A DNA stretch of 64,000 bases from Pedobacter ginsengisoli (GTDB lineage Bacteria; Bacteroidota; Bacteroidia; Sphingobacteriales; Sphingobacteriaceae): NCBI RefSeq assembly GCF_002736205.1, contig NZ_CP024091.1:1054001-1118000 (forward strand), given 5' to 3'. The number at the start of each line of letters is the position of its first letter. The stretch's first letter is position 1. Of this stretch, positions 8,845 to 17,703 are shown piece after piece. The notes under the pieces are model-generated. The model was not told where the DNA came from. It was given only the letters and a program-made list of their open reading frames with translations, and searched no databases. The position numbers and the translations under genes were made by a program.

Positions 8845-11178
8845 ATGAAGAAAACTTCAGTTTCTGTTTGTTTCGTATTGATGTTATTTGGGCTTAATTC
8901 ACTGGCACAAAATGTTATATATAAGGACCCAAAGCAACCAGTATCTGCACGTACAAAGGACCTGATTAAGAGAATGACACTGGATGAAAAAGTAGGCCAA
9001 TTGTTATGTCCGTTGGGATGGGAAATGTATGAACGAAAAGGGGGTATAGTAACAGTTTCTCAAAAATTTAAAGATATTGTAGCTCAAAAGCATATAGGTA
9101 TGTTATGGGCAACCTATCGGGCAGATCCCTGGACTCAAAAAACCATAGCTAATGGATTAAATCCGGAATTAGCAGCAAAAGCAGGAAATGCACTTCAGCG
9201 TTATGTTATTGAAAACACGCGTTTGGGTATTCCTGTTTTTTTAGCTGAAGAAGCACCTCATGGACATATGGCCATTGGAACAACTGTTTTTCCAACCGGC
9301 ATTGGACAGGCATCAACCTGGAATCCGATGCTGCTTGAGAAAATGGGAGGAATTGTAGCTAAGGAAATACGTGTCCAAGGAGCTCATATTAGCTATGGGC
9401 CTGTATTAGACCTTTCCAGAGACCCTAGATGGTCAAGAGTTGAAGAGGGGTATGGAGAAGACCCTGTGCTAACTGGTAATCTGGCAGCGGCTATTGTTAA
9501 AGGAACAGGTGCAGGCAAGTTGAGCAATCCGCATGCTACCATTGCTACGTTGAAGCATTTTGTAGCCTATGGAATCCCTGAAAGTGGCCATAATGGAAGT
9601 GCTGCCAGTTTAGGAGAACGAGAGTTAAGAGAGTATTTCTTGCCATCATTTAAAGCTGCAATAGATGCCGGTGCTAAATCTATAATGGCAGCCTACAACT
9701 CTATTGATGGAATTCCCTGTTCATCCAATAAATTTCTACTTACCAATATACTTCGCAACGAATGGGGGTTTGGTGGCTTTACTGTTTCTGATCTGGGAAG
9801 TATAGAAGGCATTAAAGGAAGCCATCGCGTAGCTAAGGATAATAAACAGGCAGCTATATTGGCAGCTCAAGCTGGTCTTGATGCCGATCTGGGCGGAAAC
9901 GCGTTTGTAAACTTAATTGAAGCAGTTAAGGCGGGTGAAGTTAATGAAAACATAATAGATACTGCGGTTTACCGGGTGTTAGCATTAAAATTTGAAATGG
10001 GATTGTTTGAAAAACCGTATGTAGATGTGAAGAAAGCCAAACAAGAAGTGAAAACTCCTGATAACATTGCAACTGCCAGACAGGTGGCCAGAGAATCTAT
10101 TGTATTACTAGAAAATAAAAAAGAAATCCTTCCGCTAACAAAAAATATTAAGGTAGCTGTAGTTGGGCCGAATGCAGATAATGTATATAACATGCTTGGT
10201 GATTACACAGCTCCGCAACGTGATGGTGATGTAATTACCGTTCTGAATGGAATTAAAGCAAATTTAACTAATGATCAGGTTACTTATGTTAAAGGATGTG
10301 CAATTCGTGATACTACAGATTTAAGTATTAAAGAAGCAGTTACCGCTGCGGAGAAAGCAGATGTGGTTGTTGCTGTTGTAGGAGGCTCAAGTGCGCGGGA
10401 TTTTAAAACAGAATATATAGCCACAGGTGCTGCAGTTGCATCAAAAGAAAATAAGAGTGATATGGAGAGTGGGGAGGGATTTGATAGGTCTAATCTGGAT
10501 TTGTTGGGCAAACAGATGGACTTACTAAAGGAACTGAAGAAAACTGGTAAACCTCTTATTGTAATTTATATCCAGGGCCGTCCGCTAAATATGAACTGGG
10601 CCTCTGAAAATGCTGATGCATTATTATGTGCGTGGTATCCGGGGCAAGAAGGAGGAGCAGCAATTGCTGATGTATTATTTGGAGCCTACAATCCTGGAGG
10701 AAGAATGCCAGTTTCTGTGCCGCGAAATGTTGGGCAGTTACCAGTTCATTACAATAGGAAGAGCCCTCTTGATCATAGTTACGTAGAAGAAGTCGCTACT
10801 CCACTATATGCATTTGGCTATGGGAAAAGTTATTCGACATTCGATTATAAAGATTTAAAAGTGGTGAAAGGTGTTGATAATAAATCCTTTATGGTTTCCT
10901 TCAGTGTTGCAAATACCGGAAAATATGAGGGAGATGAAGTTGTTCAGCTATACCTTAGAAATCAATTTGCCTCGGTATCTCAGCCTGTAAAGCAATTAAA
11001 GAAATTTGAAAGAGTACATCTTAAAGTAGGAGAATCAAAAACAATCGAATTTAAATTAACTGAATCAGATTTATCTATTATTAATACAGAGATGAGGAAA
11101 GTTTTTGAACCAACAAGCTTGTTTACTATTTTAATTGGAGGTAACTCTTCGGATGTTAAACTATTTTACCGCAATTAG
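8845..11178 (+). CDS. GH3 beta-glycosidase, exported
   Basis: A 777-residue GH3 enzyme with a signal peptide (1-21). The N-terminal TIM-barrel domain (about 30-385) carries KHF at 237-239 and the nucleophile Asp316 in GFTVSDLG; the second alpha/beta sandwich domain spans about 410-640 and a fibronectin III-like domain closes the protein (about 680-760). The length is normal for bacterial beta-glucosidases and beta-xylosidases of this family. The substrate could be a beta-glucoside or beta-xyloside. It probably has its own promoter and is followed after 40 bp by an AraC regulator in the same direction. Confidence 0.85.
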   Translation: MKKTSVSVCFVLMLFGLNSLAQNVIYKDPKQPVSARTKDLIKRMTLDEKVGQLLCPLGWEMYERKGGIVTVSQKFKDIVAQKHIGMLWATYRADPWTQKTIANGLNPELAAKAGNALQRYVIENTRLGIPVFLAEEAPHGHMAIGTTVFPTGIGQASTWNPMLLEKMGGIVAKEIRVQGAHISYGPVLDLSRDPRWSRVEEGYGEDPVLTGNLAAAIVKGTGAGKLSNPHATIATLKHFVAYGIPESGHNGSAASLGERELREYFLPSFKAAIDAGAKSIMAAYNSIDGIPCSSNKFLLTNILRNEWGFGGFTVSDLGSIEGIKGSHRVAKDNKQAAILAAQAGLDADLGGNAFVNLIEAVKAGEVNENIIDTAVYRVLALKFEMGLFEKPYVDVKKAKQEVKTPDNIATARQVARESIVLLENKKEILPLTKNIKVAVVGPNADNVYNMLGDYTAPQRDGDVITVLNGIKANLTNDQVTYVKGCAIRDTTDLSIKEAVTAAEKADVVVAVVGGSSARDFKTEYIATGAAVASKENKSDMESGEGFDRSNLDLLGKQMDLLKELKKTGKPLIVIYIQGRPLNMNWASENADALLCAWYPGQEGGAAIADVLFGAYNPGGRMPVSVPRNVGQLPVHYNRKSPLDHSYVEEVATPLYAFGYGKSYSTFDYKDLKVVKGVDNKSFMVSFSVANTGKYEGDEVVQLYLRNQFASVSQPVKQLKKFERVHLKVGESKTIEFKLTESDLSIINTEMRKVFEPTSLFTILIGGNSSDVKLFYRN

Positions 11179-11180
11179 TC

Positions 11181-11188
11181 TACTTTTG
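11181..11188 (+). promoter_or_regulatory. -7 element of the AraC gene promoter
   Basis: TACTTTTG, an exact TAnnTTTG match, begins two bases after the GH3 stop codon and lies 38 bases before the AraC start. It is the same octamer as the one upstream of GH3, so both genes may respond to the same sigma factor while being separately transcribed. Confidence 0.4.
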
Positions 11189-11218
11189 TGGTAAATCTTT
11201 AATTTAGTTTAATTGGAA

Positions 11219-12094
11219 ATGAAACCAGAACTGATTGAAATAAATCCTTTAGGTACTAAAGCTGTTAGAGTTAAACGGCTTGAAACAAATTGCCTGATAG
11301 CATCTTTTCATTTTCATGATTTGTGTGAGTTGGTGTGGATTGAAAAGAGTTATGGAAAGCGGATTGTAGGTGATCATATAGGTAGTTTCGAAGATCATGA
11401 TCTTGTTTTAATGGGGCCGGATCTGCCGCATATCTGGCAAAGTGATAATAACTTTTTAGCTGAAGAAAAGAACAAGGTTAAATCAACTGTAATTTACTTT
11501 CCTTCAGATTTTCTTACAGCATTGACAGAAGACAAGGGTGTCCTAAACTTAATGGACGATATGGTTAGAAGGGCGTCGAGAGGACTAAGGTTTTATGGAA
11601 AAACTAACAGAGAAGTTACCCGAATTCTTGCCAAACTTCCACAAAAAAAAGGCGTTGATCAGGTTATATCCTTCCTGCAGATTGCAGATATTCTAGCATC
11701 TTCAAACGAATATGAATACCTGGCAAGCATTAGCTTTAAAAATCCATATGATGAAAAGGATACCAATAGGATTAATAAGGTATACCAGTTTTTAATGCAG
11801 AACTTTCAAAGGGATATAAATTTAAGTGAGGTGGCTGACTTATGTAATATGACAACAAATTCTTTTTGCAGGTTTTTTAAAGATAGGGCTCAAAAATCAC
11901 TTACTCAGTTTGTAAATGAAATTAGAATTGGTCATGCTTGTAAACTCTTGCAGAGTGCGGATTATTCAATTTCAGAGGTTTGTTACGCGAGCGGATACAA
12001 TAATCTTACAAATTTTAACAAATTCTTTAAGCAAATAACTGGGATGAAACCTTCACAATATAGAGGGCATATTAATAATAGAAGCAAGGAATAG
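11219..12094 (+). CDS. AraC-family transcriptional regulator with cupin sensor
   Basis: A 291-residue regulator. I use the ATG at 11219; a TTG two codons upstream (11213) is less likely. The N-terminal cupin-like domain (about 15-100) has FHFHDLCELVW and GPDLPHIW; the C-terminal AraC domain with two helix-turn-helix units spans about 185-285 (NMTTNSFCRFFKDR then the second HTH ending NKFFKQITGMKPSQY). It is a paralog of the AraC regulator at 41034-41912, sharing the motifs NSFCR, GLPH/GPQLPH-type cupin ends and RRGL/SRGL. Probably controls the upstream sugar-acid and GH3 genes or the convergent fucosidase, which is inferred from position. Confidence 0.85.
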   Translation: MKPELIEINPLGTKAVRVKRLETNCLIASFHFHDLCELVWIEKSYGKRIVGDHIGSFEDHDLVLMGPDLPHIWQSDNNFLAEEKNKVKSTVIYFPSDFLTALTEDKGVLNLMDDMVRRASRGLRFYGKTNREVTRILAKLPQKKGVDQVISFLQIADILASSNEYEYLASISFKNPYDEKDTNRINKVYQFLMQNFQRDINLSEVADLCNMTTNSFCRFFKDRAQKSLTQFVNEIRIGHACKLLQSADYSISEVCYASGYNNLTNFNKFFKQITGMKPSQYRGHINNRSKE

Positions 12095-12118
12095 TAATTT
12101 TGCAACGATAACATTATT

Positions 12119-12145
12119 ACAGGGTGTCCGTTTAGAACACCCTGT
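12119..12145. terminator. Bidirectional terminator between convergent genes
   Basis: ACAGGGTGT (12119-12127) and ACACCCTGT (12137-12145) pair perfectly over nine bases. It lies in the 61 bp gap between the convergent AraC (+) and GH29 (-) genes. T-rich sequence after the stem is moderate on the + side and weak on the - side. Confidence 0.65.
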
Positions 12146-12155
12146 TTAGAAGTTT

Positions 12156-14390
12156 TTACTTTTCCAGGAAATCCAGTTCGGCAATAGCCAATGATTTCTT
12201 GTTTGCGGCAATACCTGTAGCCTGTAACTGTATATACCTTGCCGAAATGATATTCTTAAAATAATGGGTTCTGGCAGTTGGGTCATTAATGAGGTTGCCA
12301 AATTCAAAACTTTCTATAGTCTTCCAGTTTTTACCGTCATCACTAATCTGGACTATTCCTTTTTCCATCATACCGTCAAAAAAGGACTTTGGAGGAGTGT
12401 ATACAAACGCTGTTAATTTATGTACAGAACCCAAATCTATAGCGATCTGATGTTTTTCATCATTAGGTTCAGATAGCCAATAGGTCTGTTTGTTAGCATC
12501 AAGCGCCATTGCTCCCTTATTTTTATTTGTTTCGCTACTTACGGTTAACAATTTCCAGTCTTTCTTTAGCAAGCCAAATATTTCTTTAACTACACTTCCT
12601 TTGTCATTATTGGCTATGGCAATTGCTTTAACTTCAGAACTAATAACTGAGATAGGTCCAGTGTATTTTTTTGAAGTTACAGATGGCTCAGTCCCATCGG
12701 TAGTATAATAGATTTCAGTTCCATTACTCAGATTTTCGGTAGCATTTTGTCCATGTGGATTCCATCCAAATTCATGTGTTTTAGGGGAAATGGTCAATAA
12801 GCCATTAATATCTCTATCAAGCTGTAATTGTGGTGGTTTGGTACGGTAATAATGTGCTTCTATTGTAGCAATGGCTGGGGCAGCTCTGGAAGAAAGTACT
12901 TTTAGTCTGAATTTTGAAGCCGTAACATCAGGGAAACGTAATATCCGTTTATAGCCAATATTTGTTGCGGAAGCAATTTTCTTCCATTTGTTTTCAATCC
13001 AGGCCTCAAGTATATGTTCTTCTACCCGTTCACTATGAGAACCTATAGCTTCCTGTAAAACAATTCTATTTATAGTAACTGGGGTAACGGTTGCAATTTC
13101 TACACTTTTTTCTGGTTTTGAGAGCAACAGATAAGTATCTAAGCTTTTATCTAGCACCGGCTTTGGCCCCTTTGCATTAATAAATAGATTTTTGCCGTAA
13201 GTTTCATTTATACGTTTACCTACTTCAGCGAGTACTTCTACATCTTCCGAAGAGAATTTTCCTTCCCGGTTTGGAGGGATGTTGAGTAAAAAAGTAGAAT
13301 TGCCACCAACAGCTCTTTCGTAAATATCAAAAACGTCATCTGTACTACGCACTTTTTGTTTTTCATCATCACGGTAAAACCATCCCTCACGTATAGAAGT
13401 ATTTGTTTCAGCTTGCTGGTAATGTAAATACTTTCCTTTATAGAGATCTTCTCTGCTTCCGAGTGATTCCTGGGTTAAATCTGGAAAGTTAGAGGCCGTA
13501 TTGGGGTTTTCGGGATATGGAATAATATTCCATTCGGTACTTCTTGTTGCACCAGCCTCATTGCCACACCAACGAATATCTTCCCGTCCAAAAATTACAG
13601 CTTTAGGCGCTAAAGTATGAATTAGTTTCTTCCATGCTGCATAATTGTATTTTTGTCCTCCTTTTGTTTTTGGATGGGCCCCATCAAACCAAACTTCATC
13701 AACCTGGCCATACTCTGTTAAAACCTCAAACAGCTGGTTAAGGAAATATTCGTTATAATCATCAACCTCAAATTCAAATCTGGTTTTGTTGGCAAATGGT
13801 CTGCCTGAGACCTGACGTGGAATAGTACGCTTGTTAACTTTGCTTAAATTACCGTATAAACCTGTAGGACTTTCGATTTGAAACAGATCGGCAGGCGATA
13901 AATAAATTCCCAGCTTTAAACCATACTTTTTGCAAGATGCTGACAATTCTTTTAAAATATCACCTTTACCATTCTGGAAGCCGGCTGACATGATTCCATG
14001 AGTAGTGTAACGGCTTTGCCAAAGCACAAAACCATCATGGTGTTTTACAGTCAGGATTACCATTTTCATACCTGCTGTTTTCATGGCCTTGCACCACTGG
14101 TCGGTATGTAGTTCCTTTAAGCCGAAAATTTTTGGATCTTCCTTGCCATTACCCCATTCCATACGGGTAAAAGTATTTGGGCCAAAATGTATAAAGGCTA
14201 TAAATTCATTTTTTAAGGCATTTAATTGATTAGTAGTTGGAACCACATGAGCTGCCTTAGCTATAATAGTAGCTTTTGTGTCGTTTGTTAAAACAGGGAT
14301 AGTATTTTGAAATTTTATTGTATTGCTTTGTGCATCTGCATTTAAGTATAGTGCAGCCAGTAAGGCTGATGTAATAATTGTTTTTTTCAT
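12156..14390 (-). CDS. GH29 alpha-L-fucosidase with chitobiase-like and F5/8 C domains
   Basis: A 744-residue exported enzyme with a signal peptide (1-20). The GH29 barrel occupies about 45-400: FIHFG (66-70), TVKHHDGF with His117/His118 and the nucleophile Asp236 in VWFDG. After it come a beta-sandwich, a chitobiase/hexosaminidase C-terminal-like repeat around 555-600 (YYTTDGTEPS) and an F5/8 type C (discoidin) carbohydrate-binding domain at about 610-744. The extra modules make it longer than the usual 450-500 residues for the family and suggest binding to an insoluble or cell-surface glycan. It is divergent from the GH20 gene and is the only gene on its transcript, apart from a possible small ORF upstream. 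The linkage cleaved is unknown. Confidence 0.85.
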   Translation of the reverse strand: MKKTIITSALLAALYLNADAQSNTIKFQNTIPVLTNDTKATIIAKAAHVVPTTNQLNALKNEFIAFIHFGPNTFTRMEWGNGKEDPKIFGLKELHTDQWCKAMKTAGMKMVILTVKHHDGFVLWQSRYTTHGIMSAGFQNGKGDILKELSASCKKYGLKLGIYLSPADLFQIESPTGLYGNLSKVNKRTIPRQVSGRPFANKTRFEFEVDDYNEYFLNQLFEVLTEYGQVDEVWFDGAHPKTKGGQKYNYAAWKKLIHTLAPKAVIFGREDIRWCGNEAGATRSTEWNIIPYPENPNTASNFPDLTQESLGSREDLYKGKYLHYQQAETNTSIREGWFYRDDEKQKVRSTDDVFDIYERAVGGNSTFLLNIPPNREGKFSSEDVEVLAEVGKRINETYGKNLFINAKGPKPVLDKSLDTYLLLSKPEKSVEIATVTPVTINRIVLQEAIGSHSERVEEHILEAWIENKWKKIASATNIGYKRILRFPDVTASKFRLKVLSSRAAPAIATIEAHYYRTKPPQLQLDRDINGLLTISPKTHEFGWNPHGQNATENLSNGTEIYYTTDGTEPSVTSKKYTGPISVISSEVKAIAIANNDKGSVVKEIFGLLKKDWKLLTVSSETNKNKGAMALDANKQTYWLSEPNDEKHQIAIDLGSVHKLTAFVYTPPKSFFDGMMEKGIVQISDDGKNWKTIESFEFGNLINDPTARTHYFKNIISARYIQLQATGIAANKKSLAIAELDFLEK

Positions 14391-14781
14391 TTAGTTAAGC
14401 TAAGGAGGTAAAAATACAATTTGTATAGTGTGACTCAAGTGCTAATATTATCCGTTTATTAAGCTATATTACCATTTGCTGTTTTATCTATTGCTCCGGC
14501 CACTCTACACATTGCTGCAGTATAATATCTCTCCAGATTTAAGAGAAGGTATTTCTCTCTCTTGCTATTAGAGCTTATGTCCCTGACCTTCAAAAACGAT
14601 AATATTTCCTTTCATGATGCTTAAATTTTAAAGTGTATAATTACTAAGCATATGTTTAGTTTAATTAAATATCAAGTTGCTAAATTGTTAACTCTTAAGG
14701 AATCGAATGTATCAGGGTATTTAGTATGTGATATTTGAAGCGTAAATAATTATCTTAGCTTTAATATACACACAACCAAAC
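14391..14781. other. 391 bp divergent intergenic region (GH29 / GH20 promoters)
   Basis: Holds the promoters of both divergent genes. GATATTTG, one or two changes from the -7 consensus, occurs about 45 bases before the GH20 start; the GH20 leader ends in the A-rich ACACAACCAAAC typical of this group. The gap is long for a simple divergent promoter and contains the short minus-strand ORF listed separately. No terminator-grade hairpin or repeat was found here. Confidence 0.5.
14459..14593 (-). CDS. Possible 44-residue small protein or gene remnant
   Basis: A minus-strand frame with TTG start at 14593 and stop at 14459 encodes 44 residues with a natural-looking composition, including NLERYYTAAMCRVAGAID. 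The open frame extends six codons further upstream to a stop at about 14612, but without ATG. An ATG in another frame just upstream gives only 15 residues before a stop, so a decayed gene with a frameshift is possible. I recognise no family. It ends 68 bp before the GH29 start and could be part of its leader. A real gene, a remnant and chance are all open. Confidence 0.25.
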   Translation of the reverse strand: MKVRDISSNSKREKYLLLNLERYYTAAMCRVAGAIDKTANGNIA

Positions 14782-16662
14782 ATGAATTTCAGATTCTTCA
14801 GGACCGCAATATTTACAATTTGCATGCTGTTCTCCATAAACGTATTTGCGGCAGAAGATGGTCCAGCTCTTATTCCGCAACCAGTAAAGCTTCAAAAATT
14901 ACCAGGTAGCTTTAAAATAACCAAGGGTACCAGACTTATTGCAAACACGGAAAATAAAGAAATAGCAGAGCTGTTTTCCGCTATGATTAAAGCACCAACA
15001 GGCTTTACATTAGGTAATACAGCCGGTGGAACTTCAGCTATTCAATTGGTTATCAATAAAACTTACAATAAGCAGATAGGTAGCGAAGGTTATACTTTAG
15101 AGGTAAAGCCATCTAAAACTACAATTATAGCCAATCTTCCGGCAGGGCTTTTTTATGGCATGCAAACCCTAATGCAACTCCTTCCAAAGGAAATAGAAAG
15201 TCCCAACGTTGTTAAAAACAAAATATGGTCTGTTCCATGTGTTAAAATAATAGACTACCCTAGGTTCGGCTGGAGAGGCTTAATGCTTGATGTAAGCCGG
15301 CACTATTTTCCAAAGGAGGTAGTTAAAAAATATATTAACCAGCTCGCCAAATACAAAATGAATGTATTTCACTGGCATTTAACCGATGACCAGGGATGGA
15401 GAATAGAAATTAAAAGCTTGCCGCAACTTACAGCGATAGGGGCCTGGCGAGCACCAAGAGTGGGGCTGTGGTGGAAACGTGATCCACAGGCAGCCAATGA
15501 AGTGGCAGACTATGGTGGATACTATACTCAGGAAGATGTTAAGGAAATAGTTAAATATGCTCAGCAGCGCTTTGTAACCATTTTGCCCGAAATAGATGTT
15601 CCCGGGCATAGCCTTGCTGCGCTTGCTGCTTATCCTGATTTGTCATGCACGGGCGGGCCTTTTAAGGTCAATGTTGGCAATACCTTTTATGGTGTTGATG
15701 ACAATGCACTATGTCCGGGGAACGAAGAAAGTTTCAGCTTTATGGAAAAAGTACTTGGAGAGGTGGCAGCGCTTTTTCCTGGTCAGTATATTCATATTGG
15801 TGGTGATGAGTGTTTTAAAGGGTTTTGGAAAGACTGTAAGAAATGCCAGAAAAGAATGAAAGATGAAAAACTAAACACTCCAGAGGAGCTGCAAAGCTAT
15901 TTCATCAGGCGTATGGAAAACATTGTGAAGTCTAAAGGGAAAAAAATGATGGGATGGGATGAAATACTGGAAGGCGGGCTGGCACCTGAGGCTACTGTAA
16001 TGAGTTGGAGAGGAATGAAAGGCGGTATTGAAGCTGCAAAAATGAATCACCATGTAGTAATGACCCCAGCCGACAACTGTTATCTTGACCTTTATCAGGG
16101 CGATCCAGCTGCAGAACCCCCAACTTATTCCATGCTTACTTTATCCAGCTGTTATAATTTTGAACCTATTCCGTCCGAAATACCTGATCCTTCGCTAATA
16201 TTAGGGGGACAGGGTAATTTGTGGACAGAATCTGTTCCAAATTACCGCCATGCAGAATACATGACCTGGCCACGTGCTTTTGCTTTAGCCGAAGTATTCT
16301 GGTCGCAAAAAGAGCGTAAAGGATGGGATGGCTTTATCTCCCGGATGGAGCGCAATTTGGAAAGATATGATGTGGCAAATATAAACTATGCAAGAAGTGT
16401 ATACGATGCAACAATTAAACCTTTAAAAGACTCTGTTAATAAAACAATGCGCATTGCATTGAGTACAGAGATAAAGAAGCTGGATATCTATTATACATTT
16501 GATAACACTTTTCCTGATAATTTTTCTCCAAGGTATACCGATACGCTTTCTATACCTAAAGGTGCTGATCATTTAAGGGTATTAACTTATCATAACAATA
16601 AGCCAATAGGTAAAATGATTACAGTTAGCATAAAAGATCTGGAAAAACGCACAGAAGATTAA
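14782..16662 (+). CDS. GH20 beta-N-acetylhexosaminidase, exported
   Basis: A 626-residue enzyme with a signal peptide (1-23). The GH20b-like N-terminal domain (about 28-155, IPQPVKLQK) precedes the TIM barrel (about 160-515). RGLMLDVSRHYFP, HWHLTDDQGWRIE and the catalytic pair Asp342-Glu343 in HIGGDEC are all present; Asp342 polarises the substrate acetamido group and Glu343 is the acid. WSWRG- and NLWTE-type subsite motifs are conserved. It removes terminal beta-GlcNAc or GalNAc in the periplasm or at the surface. Divergent from GH29, which with it suggests work on a fucosylated, GlcNAc-containing glycan. Converges on a lipoprotein gene 9 bp away. Confidence 0.9.
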   Translation: MNFRFFRTAIFTICMLFSINVFAAEDGPALIPQPVKLQKLPGSFKITKGTRLIANTENKEIAELFSAMIKAPTGFTLGNTAGGTSAIQLVINKTYNKQIGSEGYTLEVKPSKTTIIANLPAGLFYGMQTLMQLLPKEIESPNVVKNKIWSVPCVKIIDYPRFGWRGLMLDVSRHYFPKEVVKKYINQLAKYKMNVFHWHLTDDQGWRIEIKSLPQLTAIGAWRAPRVGLWWKRDPQAANEVADYGGYYTQEDVKEIVKYAQQRFVTILPEIDVPGHSLAALAAYPDLSCTGGPFKVNVGNTFYGVDDNALCPGNEESFSFMEKVLGEVAALFPGQYIHIGGDECFKGFWKDCKKCQKRMKDEKLNTPEELQSYFIRRMENIVKSKGKKMMGWDEILEGGLAPEATVMSWRGMKGGIEAAKMNHHVVMTPADNCYLDLYQGDPAAEPPTYSMLTLSSCYNFEPIPSEIPDPSLILGGQGNLWTESVPNYRHAEYMTWPRAFALAEVFWSQKERKGWDGFISRMERNLERYDVANINYARSVYDATIKPLKDSVNKTMRIALSTEIKKLDIYYTFDNTFPDNFSPRYTDTLSIPKGADHLRVLTYHNNKPIGKMITVSIKDLEKRTED

Positions 16663-16671
16663 GGCTTACTC

Positions 16672-17103
16672 TTACTGTGCCTTTTCAAAAACAAATTTTG
16701 GATTGTCGTAATTAATTGGAACATTCTTTTTGAAGTAGCGAATGTTCATATAAATTTCCATAGCGCCTTCACCCATAATTAGTTTGCCGTCTTTTTTTAA
16801 TAGCGCTATTGGAGTTCTGTTCCATGCTTCTATTCCATAATGCTGAAAACGATAAGTCCCTTTTAGGGTATCTCCTTTTACTATTCCGGTTACATCGCCA
16901 GAATCTTTATAAGCTCCATGATAGTTTATTTCAAGCTGTCCAAAAAACTCCTTATCAGTCAGGTTTATATTAAAAGTAGCGGTATCATCTTTGCTTACCG
17001 CGCTGTATAATGTTTTTGCATTATTTTTCTCTACGTTGGCACCCGAACACCCATATATTGCTAAAAAAATAATTAAACATAAAACCTGTATAAAACCTTT
17101 CAT
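16672..17103 (-). CDS. Small lipoprotein of unknown function
   Basis: A 143-residue protein with a lipoprotein signal ending IYGCSG (Cys19), so it is membrane anchored. The mature part is beta-rich (FNINLTDKEFFGQLEINYHG, GDTLKGTYRFQHYG), resembling small lipocalin-like or META-like Bacteroidota lipoproteins, but I cannot assign a family. Last gene of a five-gene minus-strand operon; its start overlaps the DUF4180 gene stop by 4 bp, so translation is likely coupled. Confidence 0.65.
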   Translation of the reverse strand: MKGFIQVLCLIIFLAIYGCSGANVEKNNAKTLYSAVSKDDTATFNINLTDKEFFGQLEINYHGAYKDSGDVTGIVKGDTLKGTYRFQHYGIEAWNRTPIALLKKDGKLIMGEGAMEIYMNIRYFKKNVPINYDNPKFVFEKAQ

Positions 17104-17456
17104 ATGAATTTTGCAATTGCTTCCTCACGGCTGCCTACAAAGTTTACCAGTTTACCTTTATTACTTTCGTAAATAAAGTCTTTGATGCTTTTGCTTTGGT
17201 ATTTGCTGAAATCACCTACAATAGACAGGGGCATTCTATAATTAGAAAATTTCTGAAGAATTTCCCCTGCAATACCACTTTTCAGATCAAAGAACTCGGC
17301 ACATATGTTTTGTTCCTTTAGAATAACTTTATCAAAATTCTGATAATATAGATCTGCAAGCAATTGTAATCCTTCTTCAGGGTTTTTAATCAGAACCTCA
17401 TCAGAAATTACCTCTGCAATTCTTGTTTTTTCTGTTTGATGTATTTCTATATTCAT
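17100..17456 (-). CDS. DUF4180-family protein
   Basis: A 118-residue cytoplasmic protein matching the DUF4180 pattern as I remember it: N-terminal IAEVISDEVLI, central FFDLKSGIAGEILQKFSNYR, then SIVGDFSKY and KDFIYESNKG. The function of the family is not known to me; it is often seen near AraC or other HTH regulators. Here it sits between a small DUF protein and a lipoprotein downstream of two AraC genes. No signal peptide or membrane segment. Confidence 0.75.
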   Translation of the reverse strand: MNIEIHQTEKTRIAEVISDEVLIKNPEEGLQLLADLYYQNFDKVILKEQNICAEFFDLKSGIAGEILQKFSNYRMPLSIVGDFSKYQSKSIKDFIYESNKGKLVNFVGSREEAIAKFI

Positions 17457-17467
17457 TTGGGCTTTTG

Positions 17468-17677
17468 TTATAGGGCTTTTGCTTTAATAATTTCCAGCAC
17501 CAGGTTCAATCTGTAAATTACAGGCTCCTTTATTCTTTGATGCTGGCTCGTTTTAAGAATAGTCAACTCTTTTTTTAAGAAAGAAGGCACATCTTTAATC
17601 GTAGCTCCCGGCCCTAATTCTATTTCCGGGGGTAATTCTAACCCTTCAAATTCTGCTTCAAATTCTTCTGCTGTCAT
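17468..17677 (-). CDS. Small acidic protein, DUF6965-like
   Basis: 69 residues, with an acidic start (MTAEEFEAEFEGLELPPEI), a conserved-looking ATIKDVPSFLKKEL and a helical C-terminus. I believe it belongs to the DUF6965 group of short Bacteroidota proteins, but without a search this is tentative. It lies 26 bp after the second AraC gene and 11 bp before DUF4180, and is probably cotranscribed with both. Confidence 0.5.
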   Translation of the reverse strand: MTAEEFEAEFEGLELPPEIELGPGATIKDVPSFLKKELTILKTSQHQRIKEPVIYRLNLVLEIIKAKAL

Positions 17678-17703
17678 GGTACAAAGTTAGCCTAATTTTA
17701 GGT

